DNA from: Henriciella aquimarina
GTDB lineage: Bacteria > Pseudomonadota > Alphaproteobacteria > Caulobacterales > Hyphomonadaceae
Assembly (NCBI RefSeq): GCF_002088975.1
Contig: NZ_NCST01000037.1
Coordinates: forward strand, 1 to 64,000
Length of the DNA: 64,000 nucleotides
Direction: 5' to 3'
The notes beneath the pieces are model-generated. The model saw only the letters and a program-made list of their open reading frames with translations. It was not told the origin of the DNA and did not search any database. A program made the translations under genes and the position numbers. Shown here piece by piece: positions 25,746 through 35,116 of the stretch. The stretch's first letter is position 1. Each line of letters starts with the position of its first letter.

Positions 25746-27298
25746 CTAGTCGTCAGCGCCCCAATTGTCAGCACCTTCGATCCAGGCGCGAATGTCGTTT
25801 CCGAATGCCACCGCCGACTCATCGATCGAATAGGCCATGTGGCCCCCCGGATAGAAGCTGAGCTTCACCCTGTCCTTCGGCCAGTCGGCCTGGGCGGCCA
25901 GATAGGTTGCAGCTCCGACCGTCGTCATTGTGTCGTGATAGCCATTCCCGATCAGCAGGCGGAAATCCGGATTGGCGGAGAAGGCGCCGTCGAGACGGTC
26001 GCTGTAATCATAGTGGCCAAACGGCGAAGACGCACCCCAGCCCCAGGCATTGAGGCCGCCGACATCGGCAATCGTCTTGTAGCGGTCGTCGATTTCCAGG
26101 CCGAACACATCCGAGACGTAAGCCTTGAAGGCCGAAAGATACGCCTCCTGGAGCACGCCGGAGGCGTCGCGCTTCGGATCCTGGCCGACATAGCGCCCGT
26201 CACTGCGGCCGAGCACCTTTCCCTCATCCTTGAGGAGTTCCACGCGATAGGCCTGCTTGGTGATGCGTAGGCGGTTGTCGAGATAATAGTCAGCCGAAAT
26301 GCCCGTATACTCTTCCAGCTTGGCCGCGACGCGGCGGCGTTCGTCCTCGCCCAGCCGGTTGCCCTGAAAGAGAGCGAGCAGATAGTCGGTCTCTCCAAAC
26401 GCCGTTGCATCCGCCATGAAGGCGTCGAAACTGCGCCCTTTGGCTTCAACCTTGCCCTGCTCCCAGCCCATCGCCGCCAGCGTTGGTACTGACACGGCAT
26501 AGCTGATGATGTTCTGCGGACGTTGGGAATATTCGATGATGTTGACGGCCTGCCCCATCAGGAAGACGCCCTCTGCCGGCGGCGGCCCGCCCTCTTCGGC
26601 CATCTGGCCGGCGGCTTCCGCCGCACGCATCGTGCCGTAGCTTTCCCCGAGGATGAAGACCGGAGCGTCATCGCGCTCATGGCGCTCCAGCCAGGCATCG
26701 ACGAAGGCCACGAATTGCGCAGCATCGGACTGGATCGAGAAATAATCGGCCGGAGCGCCCCCCTCGTCCACACGGCTGAAACCGGTCGATGCCGGATCGA
26801 AGAATACAAGGTCGGCCACATCCAGCGGTGAAGCGACATTATCGACCAGCTCGAATTCCTCCGCCGGGGCGGTCAGGTTGTCAGGCGCCGACACCCGTTT
26901 TGGGCCCACCGCGCCAATATGCAGCCAGAGAGACGCGCTGATGGGACCGCCATTGAAGACGAAGAGACCGGGCGGTTCTTCTCTTCGGTTTCCGCAACAT
27001 AGGAAAAGGCCGCCAGATCGACATCCGCCAGGTCATCCTTGCCGGGGATATCGAACGTTTCCAGACGCGCCACGTAATCCACGGCCTGACCACCGAAGAC
27101 GCCATGGCGGGTGAGCTCGCGCTCAAGCCCCTCGGGCTCTTCAGCCGTGGCCGGCCCGGAGGGATCGGCGTGCATAGGCTGCGCCGCACAGGCGCCGATT
27201 GCCAACATGCCGGCAAGACAAGCGGCCAGCCGGCCGGAGACCTTGCTCCGAACCGGCCAGCCCTGCGAGGGACGCTCTGTCATCAATGCCCGTTTCAT
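25746..27298 (-). pseudogene. S10-family peptidase (copy 3), broken by a one-base deletion
   Basis: The upstream part (26873-27298) has a lipoprotein signal (lipobox IGAC) and runs to VAETEEKNRPV, then goes out of frame. The rest continues in another frame with AVGPKRVSAPDN, LVFFDPASTGFSRVDEG, the nucleophile serine in FILGESYGTMRAAEAA and His in YPGGHMAYSIDE. In the minus-strand sequence CCGGTCTCTTCGTCTTC one C appears lost: CCGGTCCTCTTC would restore PVLFVFNGGP. All catalytic residues survive, so this is a recent mutation or an assembly error. Its start overlaps the TonB-receptor stop by one base (TGATG). Confidence 0.85.
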
Positions 27299-30200
27299 CA
27301 GAAGCGGATATTCATACCTGCGAAGTAACGCCGACCGAGAATATCGCCATGGGTCAGCGTTGGATAGGACGGTAGCTCATCGGTGAAATTGGTCACGCCA
27401 GCCCGGAAAGTCACACCATTCTCGAAAGAATAGAGCGCCGAGATTGAGTGGGTGATGTTGGAGTCGATGACAGGATTGGGATTGTTTTCGATCGTCGCGC
27501 CTTCTTCGGCCTTCACGCCATCGAGATAATCCAGCTGATAGGTCAGCCGCAGCGGACCGTTGGAATAGACCGCATCAAAACGTGCCGTCCAGTCCGGTTG
27601 CTCGACCGTGTTGTCGGTCCGGTTGAAGGTCGTGCCGGTTACCGAGGTCGACAGCTTCGAAGTATGGGTGGCCTCGACACCAAGCGAGAGATTGCCGGCG
27701 TCGGTGCCCGTCAGGTCCGCGATATCGAACGCGTAGTTCAGATAGTAAACCTCGCCCCGGAAGACGATTTCCCCGGCATTGAAGGTTGTCTCGCGACCAG
27801 TAACGACCGTGCCCGGCGGGTTGGAGCCGTCGGCCGTCTGCAGCCGCGTGAAGACGGAGCAGATATCGGCCGGTTGCGGCTCGCTGTCATAGCAGGTCGC
27901 CATGAAGTCGCCATTGGTGAAGGCCGAGAGCCCGTTCTCGAGATCGATTTCGATCCGGTCGGCAGAGAAGGTCAGGCCCGGCACAAAGAGCCGATCAATG
28001 ACGAGACCATACGTCGTCGTATCGGAGACCTCGTTCTCCAGGTCCGGGTTACCGCCCGAGGTCACTGCCGTAAGCGAGAAGTTCTCAGCCGGATCCTGGA
28101 AGGTGGCGAGATCACCATATTGCGGGTTGGCTGCCCATTCGGCCTCACAATTCGCGCGGCGGATCGCCGGATTTGGCCCCGCATTGATACGGTCGGCATC
28201 GCACGGGTCGATCCCGGCATTGGTGACGGTCACGGTCGTCGGCGCGAAGAGCTGTGTCAGTGTCGGTGCGCGGAAGTTGCGGCTGCGCGTTGCCCGCAGG
28301 GTCACACCGTCGAAGGGCTCCCACCGTGTGCCGACGCTCCAAACAGATTCCTCGCCTGCGATGGAATTGTCGACATAGCGGTACGTCCCGTCGAATTCGA
28401 GCGTCTTCACGCCAGGAAGCGTGAAGTCACCTCCAAGGACCGGAACGAGCAGCTCGACCGAGACTTCGTTCGTATTATAATCCCCGGATGTCGGCACTTC
28501 CTGAGTACCGGTGCCGAACAGGCCCTGCTGGTTGGCCGGCAAGGGAGTGAAGCTCGCTTCCTCCCGGCGGTGCTCATAGGCGAAGACCGCATCGACACCG
28601 CCCGCAGGCAGCTGGAACAGCTCTGTGCCCATCGTTGCTAGGATATCGATCTGCTCATTCGTATAGTCGCTGCCCGCGCGAACCGAGACATAATCGGTGG
28701 CCGCCTGGCTTATATTGCCCGCCCCAAACGGGTTGAGCGGCGCACAGTTTGGATCGTCGTTCGACGGATCAGCATCGACATTGATTGCGCAAACGATATT
28801 GCCACTGCCGTCATTGACGGCATTGAGCGCCTGGTTGAACAGCGTGGTGTTCGCTTCCCAGCGGCGCTGCTGGCCTTCGACTTCCGCATAGCTGCCGGAA
28901 ACCGTCCAGTAGAAATTGCGCCCGGCTGCGTCGAAATCCCCTTCGAGACCGGCAAGCGCACGCCAGGTCCGGGTATCGTTTTCCTGATAATTGCTCGGGA
29001 AAAGATCATTGTAGAAATTGCGCGACAGCCAGAGCGGTGCCCCAGCGGCAAACCCCGGATTGGCCTGGCTCAGCGTATCGATGGCATCCTGGCTGAGGAA
29101 GGGATTGTTGCTGGTGAACATGATCGCGCCGAGGGCAGGATCGGTCTGGTTCAACACGCTGCGTGCGGTGCCCTGCGGCACGCTTTCACCCTTGGTATCG
29201 GCGAAGGTAAACTCACCCTTCAAGCGCAGATTGGGCGAAAGGTCATAGTGGCCGACAACATTGCCGACGAGCCGCTCAACCCCGGTTCGAAGACCGGCGA
29301 GATCACTGTAACGTGTGCCATCCCCACCTTCGGCAAACGGAATGCCGAGGATATTGCCCGGATTGTAGGGCACGACCGAGCCGTCCGGCGAGAATTGCAG
29401 CGGCGTGCCATTCGCCCTGGCGAGGAAGTTTGGCGGCGGGGCCGGCGCAGTGAAGACCACCCCATTGCCGTTGAAGTTCCAGAAATAGGCCGGGATCACC
29501 TCCTGAAGAGACGGGATGCCGTCATCCGGTCCGGTATCGGCCGGATTGCCCTGGGTGATGCGGGACCGGTTCGACGCTTCGAAATCAGAGAACCGCACGA
29601 CCGGCGTCTTCGAGGTCTCGACATTGACGGCGATATTGCCGCGGCCACTGTCGAAATTCCGGCCCGCGGTAATGCGGGCAGAATGGGTCGGGTATTCGCC
29701 ATTTTCGGCGTTGCCCACCTGGGCGTCGACCTCAAGTCCTTCGAAATCGTCCTTGAGGATGTAGTTGATCACGCCGGCAATCGCGTCCGAGCCGTAGACG
29801 GCCGCGCCACCCGCCTGAACGACCTCGATCCGATCGATCAGCCCCGTCGGGATGACATTGGCATCGACCTGCGCATCACCGAGGCCATTGGACGTCGTCA
29901 CGAAACGGCGACCGTTGACGAGGGTGAGTGTGCGCCCTGTTCCGAGGCCGAAGAGTTCCGGAAATTGCTGGCCCGAGCCTGAATCCGAGCCGTCGCCCGC
30001 CGCCTGATTGAATTTCGGGCGCAGCGAAGTGATTTCGTTGAGCGCGTCTGCGGCATTGAGCAGACCCCGGTCAGCGAAGTCCTGCTGGCCGAATGTCGTG
30101 ACGGGGGCCGCTGTCGAGGCCACTTCGCGGCGGATACGCGAACCGGTGATGACGACGGTATCCATCGTCGCCGTCTCATCCTCATCGCCAGCTTCAGCCG

Positions 30201-30321
30201 GCAGCGTCTCGATCTCGTCTGCCTGCTCCTGCGCATGGGCTGCCTGCAAGCCCATAGCCGGAACCAGCGCCACCATGGCGCAGCTGCCCAAAAGACCTTT
30301 GAAAATCGCTTCCCGTTTCAT
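27298..30321 (-). CDS. TonB-dependent outer membrane receptor
   Basis: 1007 aa. Signal peptide to about residue 30 (ending AHAQ). A TonB box (DTVVITGSRIRR) is followed by the plug domain with TLVNGRRFVT, DRIEVVQAGGAAVYGSDAIA and GVINYILKDDFEG. A large beta-barrel closes with GDILGRRYFAGMNIRF. This architecture (oar/CirA-like, long loops) often imports peptides or oligosaccharide fragments. It heads the operon with S10 copy 3, the cyclodeaminase-like gene and S10 copy 2, so peptides are the likely cargo. AAGGGG precedes the ATG. Confidence 0.95.
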   Translation of the reverse strand: MKREAIFKGLLGSCAMVALVPAMGLQAAHAQEQADEIETLPAEAGDEDETATMDTVVITGSRIRREVASTAAPVTTFGQQDFADRGLLNAADALNEITSLRPKFNQAAGDGSDSGSGQQFPELFGLGTGRTLTLVNGRRFVTTSNGLGDAQVDANVIPTGLIDRIEVVQAGGAAVYGSDAIAGVINYILKDDFEGLEVDAQVGNAENGEYPTHSARITAGRNFDSGRGNIAVNVETSKTPVVRFSDFEASNRSRITQGNPADTGPDDGIPSLQEVIPAYFWNFNGNGVVFTAPAPPPNFLARANGTPLQFSPDGSVVPYNPGNILGIPFAEGGDGTRYSDLAGLRTGVERLVGNVVGHYDLSPNLRLKGEFTFADTKGESVPQGTARSVLNQTDPALGAIMFTSNNPFLSQDAIDTLSQANPGFAAGAPLWLSRNFYNDLFPSNYQENDTRTWRALAGLEGDFDAAGRNFYWTVSGSYAEVEGQQRRWEANTTLFNQALNAVNDGSGNIVCAINVDADPSNDDPNCAPLNPFGAGNISQAATDYVSVRAGSDYTNEQIDILATMGTELFQLPAGGVDAVFAYEHRREEASFTPLPANQQGLFGTGTQEVPTSGDYNTNEVSVELLVPVLGGDFTLPGVKTLEFDGTYRYVDNSIAGEESVWSVGTRWEPFDGVTLRATRSRNFRAPTLTQLFAPTTVTVTNAGIDPCDADRINAGPNPAIRRANCEAEWAANPQYGDLATFQDPAENFSLTAVTSGGNPDLENEVSDTTTYGLVIDRLFVPGLTFSADRIEIDLENGLSAFTNGDFMATCYDSEPQPADICSVFTRLQTADGSNPPGTVVTGRETTFNAGEIVFRGEVYYLNYAFDIADLTGTDAGNLSLGVEATHTSKLSTSVTGTTFNRTDNTVEQPDWTARFDAVYSNGPLRLTYQLDYLDGVKAEEGATIENNPNPVIDSNITHSISALYSFENGVTFRAGVTNFTDELPSYPTLTHGDILGRRYFAGMNIRF

Positions 30322-30481
30322 CGGCTACCCCTTCCACATCTGGCTGAACTGCCGGCCCTTGCCGGAGCAGACGCCCTCTCTGACCACTCACCACGCTAGG
30401 AAGCGCATGACGGATTTTTTATACTATTTGGCGGAGAGCACCTTCGGCTTCGGCAACAATTATTCACCACACCCGGCCTCG

Positions 30482-30495
30482 GGAATATTTATTCC
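30482..30495. promoter_or_regulatory. 14-bp palindrome upstream of the TonB receptor
   Basis: GGAATATTTATTCC is a 6-2-6 inverted repeat that overlaps the permease stop codon and lies about 160 bases upstream of the TonB-receptor start. AT-rich palindromes of this type can bind Lrp-family or other dimeric regulators. A related GGAAAATCCATTCC is at 21796-21809, between the divergent S10 copy 1 and PLP-enzyme genes. Function is inferred. Confidence 0.3.
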
Positions 30496-31847
30496 GTACC
30501 CGCTTTTGTTTCCCCTGCGGCGCCCTGTTCCGACAATGCCGGCTGCCCGAACCTCCGCGCGAAGCCATAGTAAAGAACGCCCAGGAGCGCCCAGCCGGCG
30601 AGCAGGAGATAGGGCCGCCAGTCAGCCGACCAGCCAAGCACGATGATCAGCCCGCCCAGCAGGATCCCGGCCACGGCGAAGCCTTGCAGGACGTGGCGCG
30701 ACGGCCTGAAGGCCGAAGCGGCGTGCAAGTCGGGCTGCCGCTTCAACAGCATGATTGAGGACAGGCACGTGGCCGCGTATTTCAGGATGGTCGGAATGTT
30801 CACTGCCAGAAACAGGAAGACGAGATTGTCCGGCATGAAGAGGCCGAGACAGCAAAGCAGGAAGGCGACCAAAACGGCCGGACGCGGCACACCGCTATTC
30901 TCGTGCACGCGCGCAAGAGCGCCTGGCAGCATGCCAGCCCGCGCCATCGCATAGAGAAAGCGCGACATGATGATGAAGGTCGCATTGATCGAGCTGCCGA
31001 TTGCCACGGTTGCGCTTATCAGGATAAGCCAGCGTCCCGGTTCGCCGAGAGAGACAATCGCGGCATCCAGCAGAGGCGCCTCGGAGGCCGCCAGCCCCTC
31101 GCCCCCAAGCACGCCTATGGCGGCAAATGCCACGATAAAATAAACCGCTGCCGTCAGCAGGACGGAAATGGTTATGCCGAGCGGGATGGTGCGTCCCGGA
31201 CGGGTTACTTCTCCGCCCACCTCTGTCGCGCTTTCTATGCCAAGGAAGAGAGAGATCATCAGCGGAATCGCCGCAAGCACCCCCGCGGTGCCGTGGCTGG
31301 CGAAAGGCTCGAAACGCTCCATGGAAATCGACGGCACGCTGCCGAAGGCGAAAACGGCACACGTCGCCAACAGGATGAACAGCATGATGGACTGGCTGAT
31401 CGTCGCCGCCGAAACCCCGATCAGGTTGACCGCAAGCACGAAGACCAGAATGGCCAGCATGGTCGGCTTCAGGGGAACATCGATCGCGGTCCCGAGATAG
31501 GAGACCAGAACCATGGTCAGGACAATGACCGCCGCCGTACTGCCCGCAATCCTGAGCCAGCTTATAAGGAAGCCGAGGAAGGGGTGCACGAAGCGGCGTG
31601 GCCACTCAAAAGAGGCCCCCGTGACAGGCACGGCCGCCCCCATGAAAGCATAGACGACGCCAAAAACAATCATCGGCACCATGGCAAACAGCATGGAAAC
31701 CAGCATGGCCGGCCCGGCGAGGGCAGCGGCCGGCGCCAGGATAGAAAAGACCGAGACCCCGATTGCTGTTCCCAGGCCAAGCGCCACCACCCCTGTCACG
31801 CCGACGGTGCGCTTCAGGTCACTGGCTGTTTCGGGCAATCTTGCCAT
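30489..31847 (-). CDS. APC-family amino acid permease
   Basis: 452 aa with about 12 hydrophobic segments. The N-terminus has the APC pattern VTGVVALGLGTAIGVSVFSI, and FLGIESATEVGGEVTRPGRT is the conserved cytoplasmic loop with P-G-R-T. Such carriers import amino acids by proton or sodium symport. The start overlaps the stop of the aminotransferase gene by one base (TGATG), so uptake and transamination are likely coupled. It lies upstream of the TonB receptor on the same strand. Confidence 0.93.
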   Translation of the reverse strand: MARLPETASDLKRTVGVTGVVALGLGTAIGVSVFSILAPAAALAGPAMLVSMLFAMVPMIVFGVVYAFMGAAVPVTGASFEWPRRFVHPFLGFLISWLRIAGSTAAVIVLTMVLVSYLGTAIDVPLKPTMLAILVFVLAVNLIGVSAATISQSIMLFILLATCAVFAFGSVPSISMERFEPFASHGTAGVLAAIPLMISLFLGIESATEVGGEVTRPGRTIPLGITISVLLTAAVYFIVAFAAIGVLGGEGLAASEAPLLDAAIVSLGEPGRWLILISATVAIGSSINATFIIMSRFLYAMARAGMLPGALARVHENSGVPRPAVLVAFLLCCLGLFMPDNLVFLFLAVNIPTILKYAATCLSSIMLLKRQPDLHAASAFRPSRHVLQGFAVAGILLGGLIIVLGWSADWRPYLLLAGWALLGVLYYGFARRFGQPALSEQGAAGETKAGTE

Positions 31848-33067
31848 CAGGCGATCCGCTGGCTTTCGGCATATTTCTGCTGATACTCGCTAAGCCCGGC
31901 AGCCAGCCGCTCAAGCCCCTTGCGCAGCTCTGCCTCTTCCAGTGCATAGCCAATGCGGACATGACCGGCCATGCCAAAACATTCTCCCGGCACGACCACC
32001 ACGCCGTGCCGCGCAATCAGCCAGCGCGACAGCGCCATTGTGTCGCCGATTCCGACGACTTTCGGGAAACAGGTGCAACCCTCCACCGGAAGCGCAATTT
32101 CGATCAGCTTCCGGGCGGCCATGTCCTCGAACGCTGCTTCGGCAATCGGGCGGGCTGTCTCCATATGCCCCACCCGCCAGGCATCATAGGCCGGCGCACG
32201 GGCCAGAACTTCGGCCGCGACGGAATGGGAAAATTTCGAGACCGAGAAATCCACCCGGTCGCAATGCGCCTTGAGCCGCGCCATTGTCTCGCCCGCCGCG
32301 AACAGCCAGCCACAGCGCAACGTGCTCAACCCGAAGATCTTCGTCATGCTGCCGATACGGACGACGTTCGGATACTGTTCGGGATCCAGGCCCGGCACCG
32401 CTCTTTCATGATAGTCGCGATAGACCTCGTCCACCAGCAGGTAGACATCCCGCTTTCGCAGCGCCTCGGCGAGGCGGGCGAGCTCGTCGTCGGGAACGAG
32501 CGCGCCGCTTGGGTTGTGCAGATTGCTCACCACAACCATGCGCGTGCGGGATGTCAGTTGCTGCAACACCATGTCGGTGGAAAGGGAAAAATGCGGGGCC
32601 TTGCGCTCGAAAAACGCGGTCTCCATTCCGGCATCGTCAGCATAATTCGCGAAGATGTCGAAGCCCGGACGCTCGACCAGAACCTGATCACCCCGGTTCA
32701 GAAGGGCTGGATAGGCAAGCTGTACGGCAGAAGTTGCGCCGGTGGTGCAATGGATATTGCGGACCGGCATGGCGTAACGCTCTGACAATCGCACCGCCAG
32801 GTCCGGATTGCTGCGCATGAAGACGCTCTGATAGCTTGCCGGCACGCCATGCCTGAAAGCCTGCGAGACGGTGTCGGCCAGCATCGCGGTTGGCTCGCGG
32901 ACAGAACTTTCAAAGAGCCCGATCTTGCCCGGAGCGCCACTGCGTATCAGGCCGAGCGCATCGCGCACCCAATGGGCATAGCTGACCCAGCTTACCTCAT
33001 CCGTTTTCAAACCCGGTGCATCCACTTGTGCTGATCCCATTTCTGCCATCCGGCCTGGACCGGACAT
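31847..33067 (-). CDS. Class I/II PLP-dependent aminotransferase
   Basis: 406 aa from the ATG at 33067. Starts at 33049 and 33040 are also possible, and a longer open frame to 33241 is rejected because it would run into the next gene. Fold-type I motifs are CTTGATSAVQLAYPALL (cofactor phosphate site), VVVSNLHNPSGALVPDDEL (NPxG), VYLLVDEVYRDYH (Asp-x-x-Tyr) and Lys in RIGSMTKIFGLSTLRCGW. The C-terminus has GHVRIGYALEE. It would transaminate an imported amino acid; the substrate is unknown. There is no signal peptide. Confidence 0.9.
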   Translation of the reverse strand: MSGPGRMAEMGSAQVDAPGLKTDEVSWVSYAHWVRDALGLIRSGAPGKIGLFESSVREPTAMLADTVSQAFRHGVPASYQSVFMRSNPDLAVRLSERYAMPVRNIHCTTGATSAVQLAYPALLNRGDQVLVERPGFDIFANYADDAGMETAFFERKAPHFSLSTDMVLQQLTSRTRMVVVSNLHNPSGALVPDDELARLAEALRKRDVYLLVDEVYRDYHERAVPGLDPEQYPNVVRIGSMTKIFGLSTLRCGWLFAAGETMARLKAHCDRVDFSVSKFSHSVAAEVLARAPAYDAWRVGHMETARPIAEAAFEDMAARKLIEIALPVEGCTCFPKVVGIGDTMALSRWLIARHGVVVVPGECFGMAGHVRIGYALEEAELRKGLERLAAGLSEYQQKYAESQRIA

Positions 33068-33194
33068 CTCAACCCGGACGACATTACGCCCGACCGGGAG
33101 ATTTTTTATGCAAAGGCCCCAAGGCGGAGCCGCCAACGCGCATAAATGTTCTGCATCGGCGTCTGGCGTATACAGGCCTTTCCCCGCGTGTTTC

Positions 33195-34817
33195 CTACTC
33201 GCTCCCGCCGCTGACGAAGCAATCCGACGGCGCGACATCACCGGCCGGCTCCCACTGCATGGCCGGATAGGTTTCCCCGTCTTTCTCGATGCTGGTGCGC
33301 ACCCCCTTCACACAACGCCCGAAGCTGTCAGAAGCCGGGAAGAGAACCTTGCCCTCGACGTGAACCGCGTTGTGAAAGGCCGTTTCATCCTCGCCTGTCG
33401 CCGCACTGACGAGAGCGCGCCATTTGTCGGGCGTCAGCGAAATCTCGCCGGACTCGCGCTGCCGGAAGACCTTGCTCATGAAATCGTGGAGACCATGCGC
33501 CCCGCCGCTTGCGGCCCGCAGCCGGGAGTCGAGATCGGCAAAGTAGAGCGCACCGCGCTGATAGGGAACGTGACGGATCTCACCATCCCCGAAGCCCACT
33601 TCCTTGATCTCGCTGATTGACCAGTCGCGGGCCTTGTTTGTGTAGAAGTTCCGGCTGAGGCGGTTGAGCCCCTCGAGATAGTCGTCAAACGAAATCTCTC
33701 CGGCACGAAATGGAAGGGTATACTGGTAATAGGTCGTCAGCCCCTCCGAGAACCAGTTCTCGTCAATCGATCCGCCCTCGACGAACCCGACCCACTGGTG
33801 CAGGAGTTCGTGCACGAACACGGACCGGATATCCCTGTAATCACTGTCCTCCTCTGGCGTGACCGGCCCCCGCGAGAGCATGAAGGAATTGGCCAGTGCC
33901 GTACCGCCGCCATAGGGCGGAGTCTGCAGCAGACGCATAAAGACACGGTATTCCGGGGCGGGATCTAGATGATCGAAATAGGTCTCGAAATAGTCGTACA
34001 TCTTGGCGGTAAACGCCATTTCTTCATATTCATCAAAAGGAAAATCCCCCAGCCAGTAGGCATGGAAGTCGCCCTGCGTGATGTCTTCGGGATAATGCCC
34101 GGTCGGACCGGCCATGTACCAGCCCTGCATGATATTGGCCGGCGGACCATCAACGCGTGATTTGCCTTCTCCAAAGGTGGTCACGCCCACTGACGGGGCA
34201 TCGAATTCCGAGAGATCCCACGCCAGCACCGATTGCGTGGACGCGGCATTGGACGGCACGATCATGAAGCCTGCCCCTGCCCCGCTTATCCCTCCGGCCG
34301 AGGGCCGAATCCCGAAAGCCGGACCACCGGGGCTGCCTTCCGGCTGGATAAGTGCGCGGTAGCTGATCTCGACCGGAAACGTTACCTCACGGGTCGCCGT
34401 CCAGTGCCGGAAATAGGGATAGCCGCCGGGGACCGGCTCATCATCCTCGGTCGCGAAGGTGACAGGGCCATTGGCATCGCTCACCTCAAGGCCGGTGATC
34501 CGGTCGGCTATGCCAGTGACGTTCACATAGACGATTGGCGCCATCAGCTGGAGCGTCTCTTCCCCCTCGGCCAAGCCGCCCGTAAGCCTGGACGACACCT
34601 CAATCGCCTCAACAGTGCCATCGCTGGTGACGTCCGGCTTGAGTGTGAGGTTATATTGCGCAGTCGTCTCAGGCTGTATTTGTGCGGTGGCCGGCCGGGC
34701 AAGCTGGCAAGCCGCCAGGGCAAGCCCGGGCACAATCATCAGGGCGATTTCAAAAAGCTGGCCCGTCCATCCGGACGTCGTCGCTGCGGTCTCTGTCCTT
34801 CGCATATCGCTCATCAT
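33195..34817 (-). CDS. Lipoprotein M61/M1-like zinc metallopeptidase
   Basis: 540 aa. Lipoprotein signal with lipobox LAAC near residue 37. An N-terminal beta-rich region leads to the zinc site HELLHQW (about residues 335-341) with the third ligand Glu in NWFSEGLTTYYQY (about 355), the gluzincin arrangement. The best guess is an M61 (glycyl aminopeptidase-like) or M1-type family, although no PDZ domain is present. GGAGG precedes the ATG. It is upstream of the aminotransferase and divergent from a related gene at 35117. Confidence 0.85.
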   Translation of the reverse strand: MMSDMRRTETAATTSGWTGQLFEIALMIVPGLALAACQLARPATAQIQPETTAQYNLTLKPDVTSDGTVEAIEVSSRLTGGLAEGEETLQLMAPIVYVNVTGIADRITGLEVSDANGPVTFATEDDEPVPGGYPYFRHWTATREVTFPVEISYRALIQPEGSPGGPAFGIRPSAGGISGAGAGFMIVPSNAASTQSVLAWDLSEFDAPSVGVTTFGEGKSRVDGPPANIMQGWYMAGPTGHYPEDITQGDFHAYWLGDFPFDEYEEMAFTAKMYDYFETYFDHLDPAPEYRVFMRLLQTPPYGGGTALANSFMLSRGPVTPEEDSDYRDIRSVFVHELLHQWVGFVEGGSIDENWFSEGLTTYYQYTLPFRAGEISFDDYLEGLNRLSRNFYTNKARDWSISEIKEVGFGDGEIRHVPYQRGALYFADLDSRLRAASGGAHGLHDFMSKVFRQRESGEISLTPDKWRALVSAATGEDETAFHNAVHVEGKVLFPASDSFGRCVKGVRTSIEKDGETYPAMQWEPAGDVAPSDCFVSGGSE

Positions 34818-35116
34818 GATCAGCCTCCGGCGGTCCTGGGTCGAGAGTTTCTTGTCCCATTGCGCCGGAACAAGAGCTATTCGAACCGTTCGAAGGGAAG
34901 ACCGTGTTCGGCATGAAATTCAGCTCAACCACAGCATGGCGGCATAGCTGTTGCGCAGCAGCGTCTACTCCGGCAGAGCCATGCAGGATGCAAAGGTCTC
35001 ATGCATAAAATTTGTCTGCCATCGCAGTCTGCAGGCGCGATACGCTTAAACAATCCCGGCCGGCTGCCTAGGCTGGAAAGTCAAAGCCGACACGTCCAGA
35101 TCATGGAGACCGCCTG
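34818..35116. other. Divergent intergenic region between the two metallopeptidase genes
   Basis: It must hold promoters for both genes. TTCGAACCGTTCGAA near 34878-34892 is a symmetric repeat that could be an operator. No gene is seen. Confidence 0.4.

Noticed and set aside
17638-27298. Beta-lactam-type biosynthetic cluster (epimerase-like PLP enzyme beside penicillin-binding-like hydrolase)
   Set aside because: There is no peptide synthetase, ligase or isopenicillin synthase. The peptidases, receptor and permease fit breakdown and uptake better.
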